From the NCBI GenBank assembly GCA_037349315.1, contig JBAIAC010000068.1, forward strand, positions 22,597,001 to 22,661,000: 64,000 bases of DNA, given 5' to 3'. The notes below the pieces were generated by a model. The model searched no databases. It was not told where the DNA came from and worked only from the letters and a program-made list of their open reading frames with translations. This DNA is from Chelydra serpentina. Lineage: Eukaryota > Chordata > Testudines > Chelydridae. The position numbers and the translations under genes are program-made. Shown here piece after piece: positions 11,362 through 21,910 of this stretch (within the stretch, counting starts at the first letter, position 1; the number at the start of each line of letters is the position of its first letter).

Positions 11362-12889
11362 TTGGGGAAAAAATGAGCTTGTTTAAAATGTCCACTAAGA
11401 CATTTTCATTGACACACTTGGCAGAATGTAGGAAGGGTTTTGTAACACCTTTAAAAGCATGTTAATTGGTCATGGTCAACCCAAGGGGAGAGACTTAAGA
11501 TTCCCCACAACCAGCAGTTAATTCCCGTAATGGCTGCCAACGTGTCCAATTCCTGTGATTGAGCCAGGGGCCTCAAAGCAAGAGTCTCTACAGCTGGTGC
11601 TAAGAACCCAGGCTGTGCAGTGCTAACAGACCCATATTCTGTGTGGGTAAAGCACCGAGGGGGAGACACAATGACTGGGGAATTACAGCTACACTGTGCA
11701 GTACCACACTTATGAGCAACACTCGTTTAAAACATGTTAGCTAACACATTCGAAATAAACACCTTGCTCCCTAGACTAGGCAGGGCCTGAGGGACAACAA
11801 GCAGGCCATGTGGAAACACACCAGCAATTCAGGCCCGTTTTCCAGGAATAAATTTAAATCTGAAACCTTTAAAAGCTTCTAAGAAATGGTTTTGAAGACC
11901 ACAAATTGCACAATGCCTTAGCCAAGCCCCTCTCATCCACTGCAGAGTTTCATGATAACACTAACAGCAGTTCGTTTTTTTAAAAGAATCAAAATTGCCT
12001 AGTCTTCCAGCTGAAAAAAGGGCCAGGACTCTCATTGGCATTTCTGGGAATTCTGCTTGCATAGGAATTCAGGACTGGGCTCCATATGTGCTCCTCATTG
12101 TTATGGTGCAATTACCATACATATCTAGCGTAACTAAAATACAGAATCCAGGCAGAGAATTTTCGAATAAAACCTTTATATTTAGGGAAAATAAGGCAAG
12201 CCTGCTATGCAATTAATGACAATGCAATTCCATTATGCTGTTCTTTTGATAAACTCTTAAGCACCATCGTCCTGGTTTATGATGTCACCAAGACACACTG
12301 AAAGAATTAAAGCTTGTAATGCATGGCTGGATATCCTTCGCCCTTGGAAATCCTGTTCAGATTCCTCTATGCATTACATTTTGCTGATGCGATGATATCA
12401 CTGTAGGATGTAATATGTCTAGATCCATTGTTAAAGGATTTGAATATATAATGCCATGAACTAAATTGTCCCTTCATTTAAGTCTGGGTAACCTCACTGT
12501 CTGCAGCAGAAGATGAATGCTTGTTTGTGAGGGCAGAATTTGATCATACTGATTGTTATTTATTATTCTATAAATTGAAAACAGGTCTGGGGGTTACACA
12601 AGGTAGGAAGAATTGGGTGGAGCGCTGTTTTAAGATGAGATTTTGAAATCGGAGAGAGGGCGTCTGCTGGATGAGAATCAGGAAACTCTTCTAGGAACTC
12701 CAGGCAGAAGGAAAGGAGCAGAGCACGGGGCATGGAGATTAAGAGAAAAGAAAATCAAGAAGACTGGGAAGAGTATAGGGGATGGGAAGAGGAGCAGGGG
12801 GGAATGACAGCAGAAATTTGGTCGAGGGCAAGACTATGTACACCGTTGCCTACCATGCTGGCTAACATTGTAGTTTTATTGCCTTGTAC
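11362..12889. other. Unassigned sequence
   Basis: AT-rich, with no recognised gene or repeat. Open frames are all under 75 codons. Confidence 0.35.
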
Positions 12890-13016
12890 TCTACATAATT
12901 CTGTCTGTTGTCCCTAGTCTTGTACTTAGATTGTAAGCACTTAGATGGGCAGGTCCCATCTTTGTTCTGTGTTTGTACAGCACCTAACACAATGGGGTCT
13001 TGGTCCATGACTAGGG
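12890..13016 (+). mobile_element. CORE-SINE-type tail, first half of an interrupted copy
   Basis: TTGTACAGCACCTAACACAA, then TGGGGTCTTGGTCCATGACT, is the 3' part of a SINE family present several times in this window. Its expected continuation (TAGGTGCTACTGCAGTATAA) appears only at 13582, after an insertion of about 565 bp. Confidence 0.6.
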
Positions 13017-13017
13017 C

Positions 13018-13581
13018 ACTGTGATGGCACAGAGAGGCCCCACGACAGCAGAGCAGGGGTTAAGGAGAGCCTCTGGGCCCCAATAGTCCCTCCCTGCTAT
13101 ACCTGCAGCCAATGCCAAGCCTGGAGGTGGAATAAAAAGACAGGGCCCGGTTCAGTTCAGGGCCGGCTGGCCAGGGAATTGGGTGGAGTTCTGCCTGAAG
13201 GAAATGTCTTGTGTGGAGAAACACCTGCTAGCTGGAGCAGCTGCTGGGGAGAAGCAGCGAGAGCCCAAGTAACAAGCCATGCTCAGAGCAGAGACCGGTT
13301 GGGAAAGAAGGCTAAGGAAAGGGCAGGAATGCCCCCTTGTCTCTGGATCACTGGGGCTGGCCTAGTAATGAGTTATGTTTGCTTTGTAGAACACTTTGGG
13401 GCTGAGCCCCTCACCCCCAGGGGATAAAACTGGAGGGACTAGTTGCTATAGGGCCAGATCCTGCCTCAGTAGACCCTGGAGATAGACTTCCTCCCCAACT
13501 CCCAGGAGACCTGCAGCTAAACTGGGGGACCTGGAGAGTCCACAAGGGGGTGCTGTTCCAGCCAGACCATTGCAGGTTCAT
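13018..13581 (+). mobile_element. Insertion (LTR-like) splitting a SINE
   Basis: This GC-richer segment begins near TGTGATGGCACAG and ends near GCAGGTTCA, between two halves of one SINE copy. A TATA-like AATAAAAAG (about 13132-13140) follows a CCAAT-like CAGCCAATGCC (about 13105), which suggests a plus-strand LTR promoter. I could not find matching target duplications, so the exact ends and the class are uncertain. Confidence 0.45.
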
Positions 13582-13612
13582 AGGTGCTACTGCAGTATAA
13601 CTAATAATATGC
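13582..13612 (+). mobile_element. CORE-SINE-type tail, second half
   Basis: TAGGTGCTACTGCAGTATAA continues the SINE that stops at 13016. Confidence 0.55.
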
Positions 13613-13621
13613 AGAGTCAGT

Positions 13622-13850
13622 GAACACTGGAATTAGCGTAGTCTCGTGGATAGTGCAATAGACTGGGACTTAGGAGATCCTGGCTCTACATGTGTGTGAC
13701 CTTGGCCAAGTAATTTTGCGTTTCCTTCTCCTCTTGCCCATGTCCGGGACTGTCTCTTACTTGGTTTGTACAGTGTCTAGCACAAGGGGGCCCTGATCTC
13801 AGCTGGGGCTTCTTGGTACCACCGTAATACAAATAATTAACAGCAATAGA
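13622..13850 (+). mobile_element. MIR-like SINE
   Basis: A tRNA-like head (GTGGATAGTGCAATAGACTG, then GGAGATCCTGGCTCTAC) and the core (TGTGTGACCTTGGCCAAGTA) are followed by the tail TTTGTACAGTGTCTAGCACA. It ends in an A-rich AATACAAATAATTAAC. This is a fairly complete member of the family whose tails are scattered through the window. Confidence 0.7.
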
Positions 13851-15913
13851 TTGCACTGTAGTGCCTCTTCATCTTCTGCGTTTATTTTTCCATGGCATGC
13901 ACGGGAAGGAATGAAAATCAACAAAATAGTCTCAAGTCAGACTGCAGCTCTTGAGACTGAGATCAGCTCAGACTGATCACCATATGGATGCTTAGTACTT
14001 GTTTCATTTGCACGGTGAACTCAGTACTCTACTGGCACTAATTATTGCACACCCTTTCCTTACCCTGTGACTTCTGGGGCCATCTCTGTGATATAAATAG
14101 CAGACTAATGACAAGCTGCATGTTGCTCGGGAGACCTCGTGTTAGTTTACAGCATCTCTCTGATTATTATTTTTCTTAATAGAGAGGAGATAAAATACAG
14201 ATCTTGCGAGCGAGACGTGGGATTCGTACTTTGCTCAAATATTTCTAAGAGCTAATGCATGATGAAATATTTATATGCTTTTCTCTGACTGCAGCATTTT
14301 GAATGTGCTAGGTTGTTTATGGCTGTGTTTAAGAACCAAAGGGGAAGGAGTGTTGGAGCAGTCAGCAGCAGGTTTTCCATGTCAAGTTTTAAACAGGCAC
14401 TGACACAACCAGTGCAAACCTATGTTCACATGATGTTAAGGGTCTGATCTCCATCATAAAGGTTAAGAAATTCAGAGTTTGTCAACCAGTGGAATTCTTT
14501 GCAGGGAGAGGTCAACAAGTCAAATACTGTGGCTGGATATTAAAGTCTGGGTAAAGCTATGGCCATTAAAGCAGCATGTGTAACTGTGCTAGGTAAAATA
14601 ATGAGGATACATCATATGTCAGGATGCAAAACACTGTAAGCAGAGGCTCAGAAAGGAATCCAACCCACAGCTCCCCCATGCACAGCACTGCACAATTACC
14701 GAGGTCTTTTATGAGTAGGTATTATCTGAGTCACAAAGTATTGACCACAGCTGAAGGAAGGATACCACAGTAATGGGGCCAATGGGCTGATCAGCTATGG
14801 TAACACACTATGTTCCTGAACGTCCACCCTGATATATTCCATTCTGGCCAGAGACTACCGTATAGAAGATCACTAACTGTTTGCTAGGCACAGTACGGCT
14901 TAGGATAGTGTGTCAGCCTTAATGGTGACATTATGGTGGGTTTAACTCGCTCCTTTAGGGCTGACTTTAAATAAGTGTAGCTGATCATCATCATCATCAT
15001 CATCCTTTGCTTGTTGCTGGAGTAACAGACTTCTCTCTCCCAGTGGAGAGAGAGAAAATGTATAACTGTGTGTGTGAAGGAGTTTTACACATTTGCATTA
15101 AGTTTTAATGCAAACAAAGGCTTCTGTTCTGGCTTTTACAGACGTTACCTGTGTGGGGGAGTAGAGCGGAATCTGAAGACACTCCACCACAGAGGCAGAC
15201 CCTGGAGGAATTTCCCTCCGGGAATATTGTCAAAGCAGGAACCATGTGACACTCTTTCACAACGTACGTACGCTCTTCCTCCAATACTGGCCTTGTTCTG
15301 CTAGCTGGTGCAGGAAGTAAATGGAACTATTTCCTTTGGGGTGTCTATTGCTACTATACATACATAACTCCTCCCCTCCCCCCGTTTTAGGTGTCTGAGA
15401 GCCCAGCAAGCAAGACTGAGAAGGCAAGGAGAATCTCTCCTTACAGTCTCTCTTCTCTTGTGCAACCATGCAGTTCTAGTCACAATCAAGACCCTCCATG
15501 ATTCATAAACTATCTAATTCTTTTTTATCTCTCTCTTAAATCAAAAACTTTTGCTTCATTCTCTCCCCCTGCATGAAGGTCAAAGACTAGTGGTGCATAC
15601 TTGAGAAATTCTTTCTACCAGTGCCCTCTTCAAGATCACATCCCTTTGCCACGTGTCCCTGGTTTACACCCCTGCCTTCTTACAATTACCTGACCGCCCC
15701 TTACCCCAACCCATGTGGATGTCTGAAACACTCTCTGGCAGCCCATGGGTAGTTAAGATTGGAGCTGAATGGGCTTTCTCTCTCTCTTTGTAAAGAGACC
15801 AGAGGCCCCGTTGCAGAGAGGGAGTTTTAGAGAGGGCCATGATGAAAAAGAGCAAATTAGAAATACTGACTATAGTGTACAATGCATTTGAGTGTAAAAC
15901 GTATACCCTAATA
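13851..15913. other. Unassigned sequence with one microsatellite
   Basis: No gene or named repeat was recognised apart from the (ATC)n tract at 14984-15004. Confidence 0.35.
14984..15004. repeat. (ATC)n microsatellite
   Basis: Seven uninterrupted ATC units. Confidence 0.9.
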
Positions 15914-16423
15914 CTGTGGTTCTCAACTTATTATACGCGGCCCACAAGTTGTTACCTGGCCCATAGGGAGCAAGTGGCACGGCAGCAGGAGCCCATACTA
16001 TGAGCCCGGACTCCTGCTGTGCGGGGCTGGCCGGCTGACAACCCCAGACCCCGCTGCGTGGCTGCCTGGACCCAGGAGCTTGCGGGGCCAGCCGGTAGGG
16101 TTGCCAACTCAGATTGAAGCTATTTTGAGATATTTTTTTCCCCAACATGATGCAATGTCATTTTCTTAAAATAGCCTATTAAAATCTCCCAGATTGCTTT
16201 CAATAGTCATTGGAAGATCGATGCCGATTCCAGGAGACTCCAGGCCAATCCTGGAGGATTGGCAACCGTACCGGCTGGCAGCCCAGCCCCCTTTCTGCTG
16301 GGCAGCTGCGAACTTGGCGGACCCCAGCACGTGGGCCTGCCTTTAGGACACAGCTGAGCTGCGCCTCAGCTGTGTGCTAATTGGGCCGCATGTGGCCCGC
16401 GGGCTGCAGATTGAGAACCGCTG
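15914..16423. mobile_element. hAT-type non-autonomous transposon
   Basis: The termini CTGTGGTTCTCAACTT (left) and GATTGAGAACCGCTG (right) form an imperfect inverted repeat of the C(A/T)G(T/C)GGTTCTCAA type known from hAT/Charlie elements. They are flanked by CCCTAATA (15906-15913) and CCCTAGTA (16424-16431), an 8-bp target duplication with one change. The interior contains reversed complementary GC-rich segments (CGGCCCA.../...GTGGCCCGCGGGC). A second, smaller element is inserted at 16096-16270. Confidence 0.8.
16096..16270. mobile_element. Small DNA transposon nested in the hAT element
   Basis: TAGGGTTGCCAACTC at the left and GATTGGCAACCGTA at the right are inverted repeats with one mismatch in the outer 12 bases. 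Both sides are bordered by CCGG (16092-16095 and 16271-16274), which looks like a 4-bp target duplication. It is 175 bp long and AT-rich inside, in contrast to its GC-rich host element, and has no coding capacity. Confidence 0.65.
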
Positions 16424-16599
16424 CCCTAGTACTTGAATTAGGTTATTCTCTAACAATTGTCAAAAATACCACCAACAAAAAAGCATCTAATATGAAAAAG
16501 AAACTCAAATATCGTTGTTAAAATAAGGAAACTGACCTGGAATGGTATGATAGGATAGCCTAATTTTGGCAATTAATTGATCTTTGACTATTAGCGGTA

Positions 16600-16967
16600 A
16601 ATATGCCCAATTGCCTGTGATGGGATGTTAGATGGGGTGTCTGTCTGATGAGTCTTTCCCACATTCTCAGGGTTTAGCTGATCATCATATTTGGGGTTGG
16701 GAAGGAATTTTCCTCCAGGGCGGATTGGCAGAGGGCCTGGGTTTTTTTCCGCCTTCCTCTGTAGCATGGGGCACGGGTCACTTGCTGGAGGATTCTCTGG
16801 ATGATTCTCTGCACTTTGAAGTCTTTAAACCATGATTTGAGGACTTCAATAGCTCAGACATAGGTTAGGGGTTTATTACAGGAGTGGATGGGTAAGATTC
16901 TGCGGCCTGCATTGTGCAGGAGGTCAGACTAGATGATCATAATGGTCCCTTCTGACCTAATGTCTAT
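16600..16967 (+). mobile_element. CR1 LINE 3' untranslated region
   Basis: The phrases TTTGGGGTTGGGAAGGAATT, AGGAGGTCAGACTAGATGAT and AATGGTCCCTTCTGACCTAA are standard for the 3' end of a reptile CR1 subfamily. The copy is interrupted at 16967 by a MITE. Its terminal octamer-like repeats (GAGTCTATGAAT) resume at 17266. Confidence 0.8.
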
Positions 16968-17262
16968 TAAGTCTACACTGGTGGTGGGGGGGATCGATCT
17001 AGGATACGTAACTTCAGCTACGAGAATAGTGTGGCTGAAGTCGACGTTTCCTAGATCGAAAGTGAAAGTACTTACATGGGGTCCATGCGGTGCAGGCTCG
17101 CTCCCCCATCGACTGCGCTTCCTCCTCTCGCTGAGCAGGACTTCCAGAGTCGACGGGGAGCGCTTCTGGGATCGATTTATCGTGTCTAGATGAGACACGA
17201 TAAATCGATCCCCGATAGATCGATTACTACCCGCCGATTTGGTGGGTAGTATAGGCATACCC
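16968..17262. mobile_element. Harbinger-like MITE inserted in a CR1
   Basis: It is flanked by TAT on both sides (16965-16967 and 17263-17265). The right end reads, as complement, GGGTATGCCTATACTACCC; the left end TAAGTCTACACTGG matches it loosely and may have lost a few bases. The interior has an 18-bp perfect inverted repeat with a 5-base loop (GATCGATTTATCGTGTCT and its complement, about 17170-17211). A second pair, CTTCAGCTAC/GTGGCTGAAG, lies near 17011-17039. It is homologous to 43351-43646 in opposite orientation. Confidence 0.7.
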
Positions 17263-17278
17263 TATGAGTCTATGAATA
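17263..17278 (+). mobile_element. CR1 terminal repeats (continuation)
   Basis: TATGAGTCTATGAAT is the terminal repeat of the CR1 that is interrupted at 16967. Confidence 0.65.
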
Positions 17279-17589
17279 AAAGCCACATAATGTATTGAAA
17301 GAAATGCAAGGAATGAAAATATTTCCCCCCCATTGAGAATATAGGATTTTATGACTTTCACGATGTATACCAAAAGCCGGATGGGCCATTATCGCTGCCT
17401 GGGTCTAGTTTTATTGCACATTCTGAAAAATGGAACATGTGCTCACTAGCCTAATCTCATTTGACTTGAGTTCTTATTCATTTCTATAGGTGCCCCAAAT
17501 GCTACACTAGGTAAATTCAAGATTAATTGACATACACAGATACCATGTGAAAATGCAGAGGGTCAAATCCGAGAGTCCTTACTTTTAGC

Positions 17590-18165
17590 TATACCGACAC
17601 TTATAGCGGCGTGTAGAGTACGTACACTGCATGCCCCTGGCACAGATATAAATAGAAGTGTAGCCAGTGAGGCTCTGCTTGGGCGAGTAGAGTAAAACCA
17701 TTCCTGAATGCTTAGGGTATGTACCTTACTTGGCTCGCTACACACCCAAGCAGCGCCTTCCACATCTACACTGCTATTTTTAGCAGGGTAGTGTCCCACG
17801 GCCACAGGCTCTGGCAGAGAGGAGCTTCCCCCTTGCTGAAGCCTTTCCCTGCTGCCTCCCTCCTGCCGGAGCCTTTCACTGCCGCATGTCGTTACACGCT
17901 GCAGTCATAGAATCTCAGGGTTGGAAGGGACCTCAGGAGGTCATCTGGTCCAACCCCCTGCTCAAAGCAGGACCAACCCCAACTAGATCATCCCAGCCAG
18001 GGCTTTGTCAAGCCTGACCTTGAAAACCTCTAAGCAAGGAGATTCTACCACCTCCCTAGGTAACCCATTCCAGTTCTTCAGTGTGGACACAGCTTGCTTT
18101 TCACTGCCACGTGCAGCTACACATACCCAATATGCTACCGCCTAGTGGCGATACGCCTTAGAGAT
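17590..18165. mobile_element. MITE-like repeat interrupted by a CR1
   Basis: The sequence is rich in short inverted and direct sub-repeats (GTAGAGTACGTACACTGC, GGGTATGTACCTTAC, CACATCTACACTGCTATTTT) and ends near GCTACACATACCCAATATGC. Segments either side of the CR1 at 17905-18080 belong together. TTCACTGCC plus a GTTACACGCTGCAG/GTGCAGCTACACA-type stretch occurs on both sides of the CR1. The class is not resolved. Confidence 0.5.
17905..18080 (-). mobile_element. CR1 LINE 3' fragment, young subfamily
   Basis: Read on the minus strand this is the last about 175 bp of a CR1. It is nearly identical to the 3' end of the full-length element at 33523: AGAATCTCAGGGTTGGAAGG, then CCAACCCCCTGCTCAAAGCA on the plus strand. 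It is 5'-truncated and inserted in a MITE. Confidence 0.9.
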
Positions 18166-18184
18166 CTGGGTTAGCGTTGATAAT

Positions 18185-18300
18185 AATCTGTAGCAATAAA
18201 CATTTATATAGCGCCAGCATCTAAAGACCGCAAACAGTTGGACCCCATTGTGCTCGGTGATGTACAAATATAAACAGTTCCTGGCCTGACTTTTATAGGT
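18185..18300 (-). mobile_element. CORE-SINE-type tail, reversed, decayed
   Basis: AACATTTATATAGCGCCAGC, then GACCCCATTGTGCTCGGTGA and TGTACAAATATAAACAG, is the reverse complement of the tail seen at 12890 and 13780. Confidence 0.5.
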
Positions 18301-19417
18301 ACTGAACATTCGCAGCTCCCATTTATTTAACTATAATGAGAAGTGCCGGTGTTCTCAAAATTGGGCCATGGTTTGAGGCTCCTAAATGTGGAGTGAGGTG
18401 CCTCACTTTGGGCATCCAGGTATGCAAATGTGTTAGCCTTGGCCTGTCATTATTCATTGTGCCCTGCTCTAACAATTCTCAATGCAGATAACAGGCTACA
18501 ACTGTCTGCAGATTGCAAACACCAAGAGGGAGAGGAATTATTTAAGACATTACAAGGGATTATGTGAGTAGGAATATGCAGAAATGCCATTCTCAGCTTC
18601 TTAGACTGCTGTGGATTTGCTAAAGCATAATGCTACAGTTTTTCCTCACCTTAGGATCTAATCCTGCTCCAGTTGAAGTTGATGTCAAAACTTCTATTGA
18701 TTTCAGTGGGTGCAGAACCAAGCCCCTAGTTACCCAATGCATTGCACTATGGTTGAAGTTTTCTGGTTGTCCATATATCTCAACAACTATGCAATGTGCA
18801 ACTCCCAGTACTCTCCCAGCCAATCAAATTGCAGAGTTCTGCTTAATTGGATCTCGTTAATTTTTGTTGTTGAATGAACTGTGATGAAACTAAAAAAAAA
18901 GGGGGAAAAAATCAAACTGAGCACCAGGAAAACTTCCTGATATTTATTGGCAGTAGGACAGCCTCCCTGGAAAGTATTTGGGATTTTAAAATTATACCGG
19001 ACAAAATTGTAGGGAACAATTCTGCATTGTGAAAATGAGAGACTGAAACAGTGAATAAGCCTTTTCCATCTCTGCCTTCTGTGATTCTGTGATATTTAGT
19101 GGCCTTGGATCTGATCAGTATCCACAAAGCTTAATATTTAATGCCGACATCTTTTGCACAGTGTTGCAGAAACACAGTTTAGCTTGAGCATTGTATTGCT
19201 CAAAACAGGCTTTTGAAAGAGCTAGTGCAATGTTAGTATCAATCCTTCTACAAGATCCAATTCTGTCTTTCTTTACTACGAGTAAAGCAATGCTAAGCAG
19301 TGTGAAGTGGGGTGTCCCGCTAGCTATATCTCTGTGGCTGCGGGAAGGTTGGGGACTATGCTCTGGGCAGGGGAAGCCTGGAGTGAGAGACTGCCAGAGA
19401 GAGTATCAGGCCTGGGG
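18301..19417. other. Unassigned sequence
   Basis: No gene or repeat was recognised except a copy of the CCCATTGA/TCAATGGG-type motif (TCTATTGATTTCAGTGGG, 18693-18710). Confidence 0.35.
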
Positions 19418-19425
19418 GGAAGCTC

Positions 19426-20020
19426 CAGGGCCGGCTCTAGCATTTTTGCCACCCCAAGTAAAAAAAAACCCAAAAACAATGGCAGCCGCAGGGAGCACGT
19501 GGAGGGCAGTCAAGGCGGCTCGCAGGGGGGTAAAGGGTAGTTCCCGCCCACTCCCTCCGCCTGTGGGCAGCCAGGCAATGCAGCCTGCTCGCAGCTGGGC
19601 GAGAAGGGCTCCCCCTCCGGCCTCTGGGTGCCTCTCCCGGCCGGGAAGATGGAGCCTCCAGGGTCTGCAGGAGGTGCCGGCTCAGGCGCTCCTTTAAAGG
19701 CGGCTCAGCCAGGCCAGGCTCAGAGCGGCGCGGGAGGCGGAGGCACGGTGAGCAGCGGAGATCGCTAGTTCCTGGCCCCCGCGGCTGGGGTCCATGCCCC
19801 TGCAGGGCTGCACTGGGACTGGCAGAGCATGGGGAGCCGGCTGGGGGGGACCAGGAACCAGCGATCCGGAACTGCGGACCGGGCTGCTGAAGCAAAAAAA
19901 AAAGAAGAATCACGGCAGGGCGGCCGGAATGTGCCGCCTCAAGAATCCCCGGAATGCTGCCCCTTACAAGGTGCCGCCCCAGGCCCGTGCTTTCTCATCT
20001 GGTGCCTGGAGCTGGCCCTG
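19426..20020. mobile_element. hAT non-autonomous transposon, GC-rich
   Basis: It is bounded by a perfect 8-bp target duplication GGAAGCTC (19418-19425 and 20021-20028). The termini CAGGGCCGGCTCTAGC and, as complement, CAGGGCCAGCTCCAGG are an imperfect 16-bp inverted repeat with the CAGGG start typical of hAT elements. The 595-bp interior is CpG-rich and has no conserved reading frame; the open stretches of 77-168 codons on both strands reflect base composition. A long A-run (AAAAAAAAAACCC type) sits near 19460. Confidence 0.9.
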
Positions 20021-20028
20021 GGAAGCTC

Positions 20029-21337
20029 AAAGGGAAAAGGTAAATGAGAGACAGGTGGATGTTGAAAGAGGGCAAACTTGAGAAGGAAACAAGGAGAAAC
20101 TAAAGGGAGGAGCCAGACTCCAGAATGGGGCAGAGGAAGCTTGAGGGAGGGATTTGGAGGAAACCTGAGCAAGCAAGGAAAGGGGAATTGAATGCAGGGG
20201 AAACAAAAGGAGGGCAATAATGGATTTGACTGGGAGGAAGAGAGAGGAATTGAAGGAGCTGATGGCTGGGTTTATGTAAATAAGACAATGCATATTCATG
20301 AAATATGCAAAATATGACATTACACTGTTTGCTTAATGTCTTCAGCTTTCTGAACCTGCGGCCATGCCAGGGGAGAGGGACAGCAGGATTCTGCCCATTC
20401 AAGGCCGAAGTGTGTTAGCAGAGCTGTGTATGGAATGCTAGGCAGAATCAGCTGGGACACACCATGCCTGGCTCTAGACAGTGCCAGTCACTCCTCAGTC
20501 TTTTGTCAGATTAATAGATACGTGGCGAGTAACCAACACAAAGATGCCCAGTTAGATTTTGTTACTCTTTTATAGCTGATGGCGTAAACTTCTTGAGGAC
20601 TGTTAGTACAGTAAGCAAACGGCATGAAACTTTTTAAGAAACCACACTGCAGTAAGCCCGTTTTCTTCCTTGATGAGCCGGTGTGACTGGGGGGGCGGGG
20701 GGGATTTTACAGGTCCCCTTCTGTTGTGACCAAAAAAGGATGTGAGTTGTTATAGCCACCAACTACAGAGCTTTAGCTCAAGATGTAGCAGCACGTGCGT
20801 TTTGCTCTAAAGGTCCGCAGTTCAGTCCCAAGCGTGTCAGGCAAAATGGCGGCCATCACACAGGCAAGTAATTTTCCAAACACTTTGTCAATAAATTAAT
20901 GACTAGTGCACACTAATGACACTTGCGACATGTGTCTAATGCGATGCATGAACATTCAGTGGGACTCTGTGCTGGAAGGAGGGGCGTGCTCATTCCTACA
21001 TGTGGTGGAGGGAAGACTCGGAAAGGTCCCCTTTCCACCTTGTATGCTAGTATCAACAACCCTGTTAGATTTCAGCCATCCAACTCAAGAGCTACTAGTA
21101 GGAACTAGGACTACCCAATGGGAGCCCTCCTCTCAGAGGTCCTGATCTATTGGATGACTATTGCAACAATAGGGCAATGCAGGAACTGTGCACTGCCGTC
21201 CAAGCCCTACCCCACAATCCCACAGTGTCTGGCAAGCCCAGCGTGCTTTAACTTCAATGCAATATATGTTTTAGGAATAGTAACTTTTTAACTTGTAAAT
21301 TTTCTCTCTCTCTCCTTTTTTTCCTTTTCAAAAGCAG
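20029..21337. other. Mostly unassigned sequence
   Basis: Purine-rich between 20030 and 20260, with a short tRNA-like piece at about 20765-20860. No other feature was recognised. Confidence 0.35.
20765..20860 (+). mobile_element. tRNA-like SINE fragment
   Basis: GCTTTAGCTCAAGATGTAGC resembles a tRNA A-box region. About 40 bases on, GGTCCGCAGTTCAGTCCCAA resembles the T-loop/B-box region. There is no acceptor-stem pairing, so it is not a functional tRNA gene. Confidence 0.45.
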
Positions 21338-21408
21338 ATTCAATGCTCATGAAAAATGCTGGCCTGACAGCCCCAAAGACTGGATCCCTTTCTTCATTCA
21401 CAAAACAG
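21338..21408 (+). other. Possible small internal host exon (low confidence)
   Basis: A pyrimidine-rich tract (TCTCTCTCTCTCC, then TTTTTTTCCTTTTC, about 21302-21330) leads to AAAAGCAG. The 71-bp segment that follows ends in ACAG and then GTACAG, a plausible 5' splice site. One frame (TTC AAT GCT CAT ...) is open through all 23 codons and reads like a real protein: FNAHEKCWPDSP, then KDWIPFFIHKT, with two Trp and one Cys. The other two frames contain stops. I do not recognise the protein. A short segment open by chance between decoy splice sites is the main alternative. Confidence 0.25.
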
Positions 21409-21910
21409 GTACAGCATGTCCAGTAGTAATGCAAGTCCTACCAAACTGCCCTGCTCATGTGCCTGTATCACGACCAGAAGTCATATTTTTTAGTGCGGTG
21501 AGCAGAATTCAGTGTCCATTGGGCACCCTAGATTTTAGCTTTTGTGCTGAGACTGTCCACAAGGGTACAAACCAGAGCCAACAGTGATGGAGTTTCTGTG
21601 ATGTGGACACTTGGGGTAGGATTTTCATAAAACACTCAATATTGGCTTTATTCTGCTCCTTTTTAGTCAATAAAATGGGAGTTTTACCTTTGACTTCCAT
21701 GGAAGCAGAGCTAGACCAGTGCTGAATGCTTTGGAAAATCCTGTCCTTGGGGCACATTGCAACTCCCAATGAAGTCAATGGAAAGGTTCCATTGGGAGTA
21801 GTGGAACTGATCTCACGTCCACTAAGTTCAGTGTCTCCTTCCACATACCTTCCACATTCAGTGTCTCCTTCCACATACTTCCACTAAACAACCATCAGAT
21901 GGTAAGAAAT
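21409..21910. other. Unassigned sequence
   Basis: No repeat named. A copy of the dispersed motif is at 21765-21781 (CCCAATGAAGTCAATGG). A short tandem duplication TTCAGTGTCTCCTTCCACAT occurs at about 21828 and 21858. Confidence 0.4.

Noticed and set aside
16929..17258. A 109-codon minus-strand frame and an 86-codon plus-strand frame.
   Set aside because: Both are inside the Harbinger-like MITE and arise from its inverted repeats.
19191..19913. Frames of 168 (plus) and 158 (minus) codons.
   Set aside because: Most of both lies in the CpG-rich hAT copy 19426-20020, they overlap antiparallel, and neither shows a domain.
20765..20860. A functional tRNA gene.
   Set aside because: B-box-like wording is present but the cloverleaf stems do not pair; treated as a SINE fragment.
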